From NCBI RefSeq assembly GCF_030757795.1, contig NZ_JAUQWH010000007.1:42500-106499 (forward strand): 64,000 nt of DNA. Reading direction: 5' to 3'. The DNA comes from Actinoplanes oryzae (lineage in GTDB: Bacteria > Actinomycetota > Actinomycetes > Mycobacteriales > Micromonosporaceae). This document shows, one piece after another, positions 8,489-16,623 of this stretch (position 1 is its first letter; every line of letters starts with the position of its first letter). The position numbers and the translations under genes are program-made. Below the pieces are notes generated by a model. The model was given only the letters and a program-made list of their open reading frames with translations. It was not told the origin of the DNA and did not search any database.

Positions 8489-10331
8489 TCACGACGCCCA
8501 CGGCCACCGGGTGATCGGCCACGACGCCGGAAAGTCCGCCCCCGGTGACCGGCGGTACGTCGCGATCGAGTACCACGGCGCCCGGGTATGGGGACGGTTG
8601 TCGGACGAGACCGGCGAGTTCACCCCGGACCGTGTCGACCCCGCGTCGTTCGTTCCACCGCACACGTGGCGGAACCGCTCGATCGGCCGGGACTTCTACA
8701 CCTACACCGTCGTGGACGACGGCGGCCGGGACCGCCAGGTCACTGTCCGGGGCACCTGGTCGCAGCCGTTCGCCGGTGACTCCACCAAGGTCTTCCGGAC
8801 CGAGGACGGCCGCCTCGAATGGGCACCGGCGCCGGCGAGCACCGATCCCGCCGGTTACGACGTGCACGAGGTGATCGGCCCGGATGCGCTGCACCCCTTC
8901 GTCTGGGATGCGCCGGACGTCCTGGCTGCCGGCCTCGCCGACCCGTGGGCGACGTGGCAGTTCGCCTCCCGGATCGCCCGGGAGGCCTTCACCCGGAGCC
9001 AGGCCACCGGCACCACCGGCAGCCGGCCCAGGGTGCATACACACGAGAGTGCCCCCGGCCGGGCCGCCGCCGTTCGTGGTGAGCTGATCGACATGGTAGG
9101 CGGACAACTCGCCAAGATCGCCCAGCGCCGCGGCATGCCGCCGGAGTCCATGCCGGATGCCGCGTCCTTGTTCACGCCGGCGACGACACGGGCCCACGGG
9201 CGGACTCGCTTCTGGATCGAGGACCCCCTGCCCGCCGGTTCGCTGTCGATCGGCCCGGACGACTTCACGGACCCGTCCTGGCTGGCGCCGGTGCGGGAGA
9301 GCCTGCACCGGGCGGACGAGGGCACGCCCAACCTCTCGAGGTTCGTGTCGTCGGCGCCCGGAAGGCCCGCCGCGCTTCCCGCCGGGTTGCTCGATGCCGT
9401 CCGGCAGCGCCCGTACCGGCAGTTCATCGTGCTCGACCGGGACATGACGGGAGCCGTCCCGGCGCAGGACGTCAGGCGGCTCAACCTCACGCTGGAGCAG
9501 TTCCGCTCGGGTGGCCTGCCGGTGACCGTGATAGTCCGCGGCAAGGTCGGCGACGGGCTCAGGCGGGTGCTGAGCACCTATGGCGACGGCGTCGTCCTCG
9601 AGGTCACCAAGGGGTTCGCCAACGGGTTCGCCGCGGTGCGGGCCCGAGGTGACGCCGCATTCCGGCCGGACCACGTGTCCGGCCGCTTCGACGTGGCGCT
9701 GCTCGACGCGGCGGCGCGGACGGCAGCGCCCGCCGATGACCTCGCCCCGGTCGACGAGGCGCTCGGCGGCTGGTTCTTCGGGCTCCGGACAGACGTGCGG
9801 GGCCAGCACGAGATGCTTCGGGCCCAGTGGCACCGGCTCGGCGGGGTGGACATCCACCGGCAGATCGACGCGATGATCGCGCGGGTGCCGGACGAGACGG
9901 CGGTGGCGAGGCTGAAGTCGCTGGTGACCTTCGGCCCGGAGACCGACTTCGTCCCCCGGTTCCTCACGACGCCACAGGCGGAGCGCCCGGCTGTCATCGT
10001 CGGCGAGTTCGGCGGCCGGCTGGCGACCGGCACGGCCGGCACCGCGGACTTCGTCCAGCTCGCCGACGCCGCCACCCGGGGATCGGACGACCGGACCACC
10101 TTCGGCTACGGTCCGTTCGTCACCGACATGATGCTGCAGAGCGTGGCCAAGGCCGGCGCCGGCCAGTTCGACGACGCGCAGCAGTTCATCACCGTCATGA
10201 AGAGGGGCGAAAAGCTGGACCCGGAGCAGATGCAGGCCTGGTCGGCGGCCATCGAGCAATTGGTGCCGTCCATGCCGGCGGCCCGGCACCAGCTGCTCAG
10301 CCTGCAGGCGGCCATCTTCGCGTGCGCCTGA
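8409..10331 (+). CDS. Giant protein, C-terminal part (frame 3)
   Basis: Continuation of the giant protein in the +1 frame. The first ATG is at 8409, but coding-like sequence already starts at about 8352 (WLDERGQPADSPSRRHYL), directly after the GGG run at 8349-8351. Removing one G there joins both parts into a single frame of 2,331 codons (3338-10331). Contents: a segment with YVAIEYHGARVWGRL, a long unassigned region, and a C-terminal block (about 100 aa) with GPFVTDMMLQSVAKAGAGQF, FITVMKRGEKLD and SMPAARHQLLSLQAAIFACA, ending two residues after its only nearby Cys. No catalytic motif was identified. Whether it is expressed on its own, fused by slippage, or the split is a sequencing error is open. 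Confidence 0.55.
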   Translation: MEPAVHLVTQHLDFVPGSAQSRPAVADHDAHGHRVIGHDAGKSAPGDRRYVAIEYHGARVWGRLSDETGEFTPDRVDPASFVPPHTWRNRSIGRDFYTYTVVDDGGRDRQVTVRGTWSQPFAGDSTKVFRTEDGRLEWAPAPASTDPAGYDVHEVIGPDALHPFVWDAPDVLAAGLADPWATWQFASRIAREAFTRSQATGTTGSRPRVHTHESAPGRAAAVRGELIDMVGGQLAKIAQRRGMPPESMPDAASLFTPATTRAHGRTRFWIEDPLPAGSLSIGPDDFTDPSWLAPVRESLHRADEGTPNLSRFVSSAPGRPAALPAGLLDAVRQRPYRQFIVLDRDMTGAVPAQDVRRLNLTLEQFRSGGLPVTVIVRGKVGDGLRRVLSTYGDGVVLEVTKGFANGFAAVRARGDAAFRPDHVSGRFDVALLDAAARTAAPADDLAPVDEALGGWFFGLRTDVRGQHEMLRAQWHRLGGVDIHRQIDAMIARVPDETAVARLKSLVTFGPETDFVPRFLTTPQAERPAVIVGEFGGRLATGTAGTADFVQLADAATRGSDDRTTFGYGPFVTDMMLQSVAKAGAGQFDDAQQFITVMKRGEKLDPEQMQAWSAAIEQLVPSMPAARHQLLSLQAAIFACA

Positions 10332-10458
10332 CGGGTGTGACAGCGACCGGGAGCCCTACGACGTCGAACGACCTCCTCGCGTTCAGCCGGGCAGGCGTGG
10401 CAAGAGTCATGGAGTCCGGCTATTGCGGACATCTCGGCGGCTGAGCTTCCCTGAACGC

Positions 10459-11139
10459 ATGACCACGATCGTGATCACCGGTGCCTCGCGGGGCATCGGC
10501 TTCGAGACCGCCCGGACACTCAGCGCCGCCGGTCATACGGTATGGCTCGGATGTCGCGACCGGGAGCGTGGTGAACGCGCCGCTCAGCAGGCTGGAGGAC
10601 GATTCCTGCACCTCGACGTCACCGACGACACCCTGGTGCGGGCGGCCGCCGGCACCGTCGGCGCGCTCGATGTGCTGATCAACAACGCCGGGATCCTGGA
10701 ACCGAATCCCGCGCTGTCCGATGTCACGGCGGAACAGATCCACACAGTCTTCGACACCAACGTCTACGGTCCTGTCCGCGTGACCAACGCGTTCCTGCCG
10801 GCGCTCACGCGATCGGACTCCCCGGCGATCCTCAATGTCACCAGCAGCATCGGGTCGCTGGCCAAGTCCGCCGACCCCGACGACGAGTTCACCGCCTATC
10901 CGCAGGACATCTATCGGGCCGCCAAGGCTGCCCTCAACATGTTCACCGTGCAGTTCGCCAAGGCCTTTCCCGGCGTACACGTCAATTGCGTCGACCCTGG
11001 CCTGACCGGAACCGACATGATGAACGGCTTCGGCCAGCCACCGGCGGCCGCGGCCGCGGTCATCGCCCGGATCGCGCTGCTGGGCCCGTCCGCTCCCACC
11101 GGCCGGTTCCTGAGCGCCGACGGCACCGTTCCCTGGTGA
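10459..11139 (+). CDS. SDR family oxidoreductase
   Basis: NAD(P)-dependent short-chain dehydrogenase of 226 aa, a Rossmann-fold cytosolic enzyme. Seen: cofactor motif TGASRGIG at residues 6-13, NNAG near 75, Ser in NVTSSIGSL and the catalytic pair in YRAAK (YxxxK). The start at 10459 gives the family-typical MTTIVITGASRG; an in-frame ATG at 10423 would add 12 non-conserved residues. The CR charge region after strand 2 (GCRDRERG) suggests NADPH preference. A GAAGCGC/GCGCTTC hairpin follows the stop. The next gene, an AraC regulator on the same strand, may or may not be co-regulated. Substrate not predictable. Confidence 0.88.
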   Translation: MTTIVITGASRGIGFETARTLSAAGHTVWLGCRDRERGERAAQQAGGRFLHLDVTDDTLVRAAAGTVGALDVLINNAGILEPNPALSDVTAEQIHTVFDTNVYGPVRVTNAFLPALTRSDSPAILNVTSSIGSLAKSADPDDEFTAYPQDIYRAAKAALNMFTVQFAKAFPGVHVNCVDPGLTGTDMMNGFGQPPAAAAAVIARIALLGPSAPTGRFLSADGTVPW

Positions 11140-11151
11140 TCGGCGATACTT

Positions 11152-11173
11152 GAAGCGCCCGTCAACGCGCTTC
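11152..11173 (+). terminator. Possible hairpin terminator after the SDR gene
   Basis: GAAGCGC and GCGCTTC form perfect 7-bp arms around an 8-base loop, 13 bases after the SDR stop codon. No U-tract follows, so terminator function is only likely by position. Confidence 0.35.
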
Positions 11174-11264
11174 CCGTTCGTGTGGCACTCTCGCCGGCGC
11201 TTCTGCCTCCGCCTGACGCGGATTAGCCTTGCAGGCCAATCAGTTGCCGGCGGGAGGATCGAGG

Positions 11265-12269
11265 GTGACGGTCGCACCGGACAAGTTCACGAGGGTCCCG
11301 GGCCCGGAGTCACGACGGTGGCGACTGGTCAGCTCCGACCGGGAGCGTGCCCGGCACGAGATCACCCGGATGTTCGGCGTGGCGTCGCTGGCCCTGTCCG
11401 CACCGGCGGGGACACCGTTCGCGCTCGATCTGGCGGCGGCACGCAGCGGGCCGGTGACGACTGCCGACATCTCGTACGCGAAACCGATGGCCTCGCGGTG
11501 GAGCGGCTCGCGTGGCTACAGCATCCTCCTTGCCTCCCACGGTCAGGCCCACCTCCGGCGCAACAACGACGACGTGCGGGTCGACCGGCGGTACGCAGCG
11601 GCCCTCCGCCCCGGCGACGAGGTCTCCTACCGCCACGACGGCGCCTACCGGCACCTGCTCGTCAGGGTGGACGAGGCCGCCCTGCACCGGGCGCTGTCAG
11701 CGCTGCTCGGAGCCGACGAGGTGCACCGGGTCGCCTTGCCACCGGAACTGGACCTCACCCACGGGCCCCTGGCGAGCTGGCAACGCCTGGTCCGCCAGTT
11801 CCACCACGAGTGCGTGACCGACGCCAGCCTGCTGCAATATTCCCTGATCGCGGAGCACATGCGCCACGTCGTCGTGTCCGGGATGCTGGCCTGCCTGCCG
11901 CGGGTCGACGATGCCGGGGAGCGGTCGGCCCGGCCCGCGCGGGCTCCCTCCGTCCTCCGGGTGCTGGACGCGATCAACGCGGAGCCGGAGCGTCCGTACA
12001 CGATCATCGAGCTCGCCGCGATAGGCCGGGTCAGCGTGCGCAGCCTGCAAGAGGGTTTCCGCCGGCAGGTGGGCTCGACCCCGACCGCTTATCTGCGGCA
12101 GGTCCGGCTCTCCCGGGCCCACAAGCTGCTGCGGCACAGCCCGTACGGGCAGGTGACGGTGGCCATGGTGGCGCATCGGTGCGGGTTCGTCCACCTCGGC
12201 CGGTTCAGCGCCGCCTACCGAGCCGCCTACGGCATGAACCCGTCGCAGACGCTGCGCACCGGCACCTGA
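11265..12269 (+). CDS. AraC family transcriptional regulator (AraC-binding-like type)
   Basis: 334-aa regulator with an N-terminal sensing domain (AraC_binding_2-like, residues about 20-190) and a C-terminal double helix-turn-helix (about 230-330). The HTH part reads YTIIELAAIGRVSVRSLQEG ... QVTVAMVAHRCGFVHLGRFS, ending with the family signature FSAAYRAAYGMNPSQTLR. The GTG at 11265 is preceded by GGGAGG (11252-11257) at good spacing, so it is preferred over the in-frame upstream ATG at 11229. Regulators of this type often control nearby catabolic or redox genes; the SDR upstream is the closest candidate, but no operator was identified. Confidence 0.85.
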   Translation: MTVAPDKFTRVPGPESRRWRLVSSDRERARHEITRMFGVASLALSAPAGTPFALDLAAARSGPVTTADISYAKPMASRWSGSRGYSILLASHGQAHLRRNNDDVRVDRRYAAALRPGDEVSYRHDGAYRHLLVRVDEAALHRALSALLGADEVHRVALPPELDLTHGPLASWQRLVRQFHHECVTDASLLQYSLIAEHMRHVVVSGMLACLPRVDDAGERSARPARAPSVLRVLDAINAEPERPYTIIELAAIGRVSVRSLQEGFRRQVGSTPTAYLRQVRLSRAHKLLRHSPYGQVTVAMVAHRCGFVHLGRFSAAYRAAYGMNPSQTLRTGT

Positions 12270-12296
12270 CCGGCGCACCGGGCTGTGCCGAGCCTG

Positions 12297-13247
12297 TTAC
12301 CGCTGCGTGGTGACGTTCAGGATGATCTTGCCGCGCAGGTGGCCGGCTTCCATGGCCTTGTGGGCCTGGTCCGCCTCGCCGAGATCGAAGGTGCGCTGGA
12401 TGACGGGGCGCAGCTTCCCGGCGTCCACGAGCGCGGCGATCTTGCCCAGGCGCTGTCCGTCGGACTCGAGGACGAAGCCGGCCGCGTGGATGCCCTCCCG
12501 GTCGGCCCGCTCGGCGTCGGGCGCGCCGGCGATGGTGATCAGGTGCCCACCGGGAACGACGCTGTCGTACGCCGCTTCCAGGGTGTCGCCGCCGACCGTG
12601 TCGAACACGACGTCGGCGAAACGACCACGGGCCGCGAGTTCACCGGTGCGGTAGTCGATCACCTCGTCGGCGCCGAGCGACCGGGCGAGTGTGATGCCGT
12701 CGCCCGACGCGGTGGTGACGACGGTCGCGCCCGCGTGCCTGGCCAGCTGCAGGGCGACGGTGCCGACACCGCCGGAGCCACCGAGGATCAGCACCGTCTG
12801 CCCGGCGGACAGTCCGCCGATCTCGAACAGCGCCTTCCACGCCGTCTGCGCCGTCAACGGCAGCGCGGCCGCCTCCGGCAGCGGCAACGACTCCGGGGCA
12901 CGCGCGATGTGAGCCGGGTCGACGGCGACGAACTCGGCGTAGGTGCCGTCACGGTGCAACGCGGGGCGGCCGAAGACCCGATCGCCCACCCGCAGGTCGG
13001 TGGTCGCGGTGCCGAGCCGTTCGACGGTTCCGGCGAATTCCCAGCCGAGCGTCATCGGGAAGGGGTGATGGGTGAAGTCGAAGCCACCCTGCCGGACGCC
13101 GACATCGAGCGGGTTGACGGCGCTGGCGTGCACCCGCACCAGGATCTCGCCCGGGCCGAGGACCGGAACGGGGGCATCGTCGGCGTGCTGCAGCACCTCG
13201 GTGCCGCCGAAGTTGTGGATGCGCACGGCGCGCATGTGCTCGGTCAT
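12297..13247 (-). CDS. NADP-dependent quinone oxidoreductase (zinc-free MDR family)
   Basis: 316-aa medium-chain dehydrogenase/reductase of the quinone oxidoreductase class, cytosolic and NADPH-dependent. The N-terminal GroES-like domain contains VHASAVNPLDVGVRQG and GWEFAGTV; the nucleotide-binding domain has LILGGSGGVGTVALQLARHAGA near residue 150. The catalytic-zinc ligands of alcohol dehydrogenases are absent. AAGGAGGT precedes the ATG, a strong ribosome binding site. It is transcribed divergently from an HxlR regulator with only 69 bp between starts, containing an inverted repeat; in Corynebacterium the HxlR protein QorR controls a divergent quinone oxidoreductase gene in the same arrangement (established knowledge). 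A role in quinone/electrophile detoxification is therefore likely. Confidence 0.9.
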   Translation of the reverse strand: MTEHMRAVRIHNFGGTEVLQHADDAPVPVLGPGEILVRVHASAVNPLDVGVRQGGFDFTHHPFPMTLGWEFAGTVERLGTATTDLRVGDRVFGRPALHRDGTYAEFVAVDPAHIARAPESLPLPEAAALPLTAQTAWKALFEIGGLSAGQTVLILGGSGGVGTVALQLARHAGATVVTTASGDGITLARSLGADEVIDYRTGELAARGRFADVVFDTVGGDTLEAAYDSVVPGGHLITIAGAPDAERADREGIHAAGFVLESDGQRLGKIAALVDAGKLRPVIQRTFDLGEADQAHKAMEAGHLRGKIILNVTTQR

Positions 13248-13279
13248 GAGACCTCCTTGGTCGCCCCGACCGTAACAGC

Positions 13280-13302
13280 CTGACTTTGAAAAACAAAGCC
13301 AG
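13280..13302. promoter_or_regulatory. Operator for the qor/HxlR divergent pair
   Basis: CTGACTTTG-AAAAA-CAAAGCCAG: 9-bp arms matching at 8 positions around an A5 spacer. It overlaps a -35-like CTGACT (13280-13285); a -10-like TATGAT lies at 13304-13309, 18 bp further on. This is where a DUF24/HxlR repressor would block the plus-strand and probably both promoters. Confidence 0.65.
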
Positions 13303-13316
13303 ATATGATGTACGCC

Positions 13317-13775
13317 ATGTCGAAGACCTCCCATGCCACCAGTGGATGTGCGATCGCTCGCGGACTCGGCGTGCTCGGCGAGCGCTGGACCGGCATGATC
13401 GTGCGGGATGCGCTCCGGGGGGTCGACCGGTTCGCCGACTTCGCGGCCGAGCTCGGCATCGCCCAGGACGTCCTCACCAAGCGCCTCAACACGCTCGTGG
13501 CAGCCGGCGTGATGGAGCAGATTCCCTACCAGGACGAGGGTTCCCGCACGCGTCATCGGTACGTCCTGACCGCCTCCGGGCGGCAACTGGCCGTCGCCCT
13601 GGCCGCGGTCGGCGACTGGGCAGCGACGCATCACCCGGTCGACGGGGGCAGCACCTCGCACTTCGTGGAGACGAGCAGCGGGCAGCACGTCCGAGCGGCG
13701 CTGGTCACCGACGACGGCCGCATCGTGGCACCGGCCGACGCGCGCCTGGTGGTCGGCGACAGCGACGCGGTGTGA
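13317..13775 (+). CDS. HxlR/DUF24 family winged-helix regulator (QorR-like)
   Basis: 152-aa MarR-fold repressor of the HxlR (DUF24) group. The diagnostic motif appears as CAIARGLGVLGERWTGMIVR followed by GVDRFADFAAELGIAQDVLTKRL (recognition helix) and a beta-wing. The conserved Cys near the N-terminus is present (residue 11); in HypR, YodB and QorR the equivalent Cys is the thiol redox switch for quinones, diamide or HOCl. Start choice: ATGs at 13305, 13308 and 13317 are in frame; a -10-like TATGAT at 13304-13309 puts transcription start close to 13317, so a leaderless start there is favoured. The C-terminal 55 residues are longer than in many members and lack known motifs. Divergent neighbour: quinone oxidoreductase. 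Confidence 0.85.
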   Translation: MSKTSHATSGCAIARGLGVLGERWTGMIVRDALRGVDRFADFAAELGIAQDVLTKRLNTLVAAGVMEQIPYQDEGSRTRHRYVLTASGRQLAVALAAVGDWAATHHPVDGGSTSHFVETSSGQHVRAALVTDDGRIVAPADARLVVGDSDAV

Positions 13776-13794
13776 TCCAGGGCGCATTGCGTAA

Positions 13795-13812
13795 CTAGAC
13801 CGGTCTGTCTAG
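13795..13812. promoter_or_regulatory. TetR-type operator upstream of the MFS-tetR operon
   Basis: CTAGAC-CGGTCT-GTCTAG: perfect 6-bp arms; the centre also contains the 10-bp palindrome AGACCGGTCT. It sits about 50 bp before the MFS start, where a promoter would be. Probable autoregulatory site for the TetR protein encoded second in the operon. Confidence 0.65.
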
Positions 13813-13862
13813 CTTGAGAGGGGGAAGAGATAGGTCGTTCTCCTCAATGAAGGGAGGCTCCC

Positions 13863-15029
13863 GTGCCTCGCACCCTCGTGCTGCTGACCTCGATCGTCGT
13901 GTCGTTCCTGGCCGCTTCCAGCGCGCCCACGCCGCTCTACACCGTCTACGCCGAACGCTGGCACTTCACACCCGTCACGACCACCGTGATCTTCGCGATC
14001 TACGCGCTGGCCGTCCTGGCCGCGCTGCTCGTTCTCGGCCGGCTGTCCGACCATCTCGGCCGCCGTCCGATCATTCTGGCCAGCCTCGGGCTGCAGGCCG
14101 TCGCCATGATCGTGTTCGCCACCGCCGGTGGCCTGGGAGCACTGATCGCCGGTCGCATCCTGCAGGGCGTGGCCACCGGCGGGTCGGTCGGCGCGATCGG
14201 GGCGGCGATGCTGGACGTGGACCGGCGGCGCGGCGTCCTGACCAACGCGATCGCGCCCGGCCTGGGCACGGCGCTCGGCGCGCTGCTGTCCGGGCTGATC
14301 GTGCAATACCTGCCGGCCCCCACCCACCTGATCTATCTGCTGCTGCTGGCGGTGTTCGCGATCCAGGCGGCCGGGGTGCTCCGCATGCCCGAGACGGTCA
14401 CCCGCCGGCCGGGGGCGGTCCGGGCCCTCGTACCGGAATTCTCCGTGCCGAGGAGCCTGGCCGGACCGGTCCTCACCGTCGCGCCGATCCTGTTCGCGGT
14501 CTGGGCACTGGCCGGATTCGGCGGATCGCTGGCGCCGGCACTGGTCCGGGAGCTGTCCGGGTCCCCGGCCGCGGCCCTGGCCGGAGTGCCACTCTTCCTG
14601 CTGACGTTCGTCGGTGCCATGACCACGGTGGCGGTGGATCGCGTGCCGGCCCGGCTCGTGCTGCGGTGGGGCATCCCGCTCGTGATCGCCGGCTCGCTGG
14701 GCACCCTGGTCGCGACCACGCTCGGGTCGACCACCGGCTTCCTCGTGGCCACGGTCGTCGCCGGTGCCGGCTTCGGAGCCGGGATCCAGGGCGCCATGCG
14801 TACGGTCGTGCCGCAGGCCGCGCCCGAGGAGCGCTCCGGCGTGCTGTCGGTCCTCTACGTCATCACCTACCTCGGCATCGGCTTGCCGTCGGTGACAGCC
14901 GGGGTCTTCGTGGTGCACAGTGGCCTGGACGGCACCGCCCGCGGCTACTCGGTCTTCGTGATCCTGCTCGCCGTGGCGACGCTGGCCGGCACGCTGCGCA
15001 CGGCACGACGGGTAGAGTCGGTCCGATGA
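13863..15029 (+). CDS. MFS transporter (drug efflux type)
   Basis: 388-aa, 12-TM major facilitator. Seen: hydrophobic N-terminus with SAPTPLYTVYAERWHF, the loop 2-3 signature GRLSDHLGRRPII, TM5-like GLGTALGALLSGLIVQYLP and paired hydrophobic segments to the end. GTG start with AGGGAGG just upstream. The last codons overlap the following tetR gene (ATGA), so transporter and repressor are translated together. A TetR operator lies in the leader. This is the standard layout of inducible efflux pumps; the inducer/substrate is probably a small hydrophobic molecule but cannot be named. Confidence 0.9.
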   Translation: MPRTLVLLTSIVVSFLAASSAPTPLYTVYAERWHFTPVTTTVIFAIYALAVLAALLVLGRLSDHLGRRPIILASLGLQAVAMIVFATAGGLGALIAGRILQGVATGGSVGAIGAAMLDVDRRRGVLTNAIAPGLGTALGALLSGLIVQYLPAPTHLIYLLLLAVFAIQAAGVLRMPETVTRRPGAVRALVPEFSVPRSLAGPVLTVAPILFAVWALAGFGGSLAPALVRELSGSPAAALAGVPLFLLTFVGAMTTVAVDRVPARLVLRWGIPLVIAGSLGTLVATTLGSTTGFLVATVVAGAGFGAGIQGAMRTVVPQAAPEERSGVLSVLYVITYLGIGLPSVTAGVFVVHSGLDGTARGYSVFVILLAVATLAGTLRTARRVESVR

Positions 15030-15604
15030 CAAGGCGGTCGCCGGCCCGGGAGAAGCTGCTCGACGCGGCGGACGAGCTGTTCTATGCCGAGGGCGTCAAA
15101 ACGGTCGGCATCGACCGGGTCATCGAGCACGCCGGAGTGGCCCGGGCCTCGCTCTACAACAGCTTCAGCGGCAAGGACGAGCTCGTCAAGGCGTACCTCG
15201 AGCGTCGCGCGGACCGGATGCTGGCCCGCATCGAAGAGGCCGTGGCCGCCCGCGCCGACGCCCGCGACCGGCTGCTGGCCGTCCTCGACGTCCAGGCGGC
15301 CTGGATCGCCGCGCCGTCCTACAACGGGTGCGCGTTCGCCCGCGCCTCGGCCGAGTCGACGCCCGACGGGGTGGCCCGGATCGCCAGCGACGACTTCCGG
15401 AGGCGCCTGATCACGCTGCTGACCGACATCGCCGGCCAGGCCGGCGTGGCCGCCCCGGAGGAGCTGGCCCGGCAGCTGTCCCTGCTCTACGACGGCGCGG
15501 CCAACGCCGGTCGCTTCGACCGGCAGCGCGCCTCCGACACCGCCCGCGCCATCGCGTCGACGCTTGTCGACGGGGCGCTCCAGCCCAGTCGGCGCGGCGC
15601 TTGA
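15026..15604 (+). CDS. TetR/AcrR family regulator
   Basis: 192-aa repressor. The N-terminal HTH is clear: REKLLDAADELFYAEGVKTV, IDRVIEHAGVARASLYNSF and GKDELVKAYLERR (residues about 8-60). The C-terminal ligand domain contains GCAFARASAE, a pattern found in YcdC/LefR-like TetR proteins that act on divergent or co-transcribed MFS/oxidoreductase genes. ATG overlaps the MFS stop codon by 4 bp. Likely represses its own operon through the palindrome at 13795-13812. Confidence 0.9.
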   Translation: MTRRSPAREKLLDAADELFYAEGVKTVGIDRVIEHAGVARASLYNSFSGKDELVKAYLERRADRMLARIEEAVAARADARDRLLAVLDVQAAWIAAPSYNGCAFARASAESTPDGVARIASDDFRRRLITLLTDIAGQAGVAAPEELARQLSLLYDGAANAGRFDRQRASDTARAIASTLVDGALQPSRRGA

Positions 15605-15947
15605 GCGTACGGAAGACCGTGATCGCCTTCTTGACCGACGAGGGATCATGCGGCCTTCACCGAGCTGCTCCCTAACGTGCCGCGGGAGGTCGTCCTCCAC
15701 AGCGGTGCTGCGTTCCTGGCGAATCTCGCGCGTACGGGAGTGATTGCGAGCCCCGGCCCGCTGCGTACGATACGGTTTCGTCCAGAACGGGGAGTACATG
15801 AGCGACGGCGGGGGATCGCCGCGTCGTTGCGCGGCGGGCAGCGGCCCTCGCCGTGGGAAGAGGATTCGGAACGGAATCTTCGCGTGCGCTTCGACCGCGG
15901 CGACTCGCGGGTCGAGGGACGGGGATCCGAGCCGTGAGCCACACGTC
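15605..15947. other. Spacer with no recognisable gene
   Basis: About 340 bp after the tetR stop. Several short frames are open on both strands because of the base composition, but none has a family match or a convincing start with ribosome binding site. It borders the SDR relic and is probably degraded coding DNA. Confidence 0.4.
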
Positions 15948-16374
15948 TCAACGCAGCACTGCGGTGCCGGCCGGTTCGCACAGCCACCGCTGGCTGCGGT
16001 CGGCAGTCCAGCCGTCCCGCCCTGGCCCGCGTCCGCCCGACCTTGACCGAGGAGCCCTTCGAGTCCCGCTTCGCATACGGTGTCCGGCTCGGCGCATGTC
16101 GGCCGGGGTCGGCGCCGGCGAGTACTCGAGCACGTCGATCGGGCCCAAGCCGCTGCTCGGCGGCGGTCAGCGCCACTATCAGGGCGGGGCGGTCGGTGAC
16201 GTCGGCTGGGAAGTCCTCGACCCGGGTACCGAGACCGAACAGCCTGCCGGCGACTTCCTCGAGCGCCGGACGGGTCCGGGCGATCAACGTCACGTCGAAC
16301 CCCTCGGCCGCGAAGCGCCGACCGATCGCGTGCCCCGGTTGCGGGCCGGCGCCGATGACAGCGATCGTGCTCAC
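15948..16374 (-). pseudogene. SDR oxidoreductase relic (frameshifted)
   Basis: Remnant of a short-chain dehydrogenase. From a GTG at 16374 the frame reads VSTIAVIGAGPQPGHAIGRR then FAAEGFDVTLIAR, ending AAEQRLGP, a good N-terminal Rossmann unit of about 80 codons. At the GGGCCC that follows, the sense continues only in another frame as PIDVLEYSPAPTPADM, the expected next block of this SDR type; one extra C would explain the shift. Beyond that neither frame matches the family and the catalytic YxxxK region is absent, the second frame stopping at 15948. Not functional as read. Confidence 0.7.
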
Positions 16375-16582
16375 TCGTTCGTTCGGCGGTGTGCGCAAGG
16401 ATGCCGTCGGTGAGGATGTCCTCGCCGGTGGGCTTCTCCTCGCCCTCGCGCTGCTGGTCGTTGAAGTCGGCGCGTTCCCCGGGCGTCAGCGTCGTGTAGT
16501 CGCCGGCCAGCCAGGTCGCCAGGGCCGGGGAGGCGGCGATGCCCGTGACGATGTCGTCGCGCCGAGGGGCCACCTCGCTCAC
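16375..16582 (-). other. Short open stretch upstream of the SDR relic
   Basis: From an ATG at 16582 the minus strand reads MSEVAPRRDDIVTGIAASPA and then an acidic stretch (TLTPGERADFNDQQREGEE) before running without a stop into the SDR relic in a different frame. It looks coding by composition but was not recognised; it may be the 3'-truncated remnant of the gene that preceded the SDR. Confidence 0.35.
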
Positions 16583-16623
16583 CGGCTTCCCCGCGTATCA
16601 CCTATCTGCAGTGCCCGCCCTGC

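Noticed and set aside
13814..15025. Open frame running in front of tetR through the MFS gene
   Set aside because: Out-of-frame translation of the transporter; real TetR starts at 15026.
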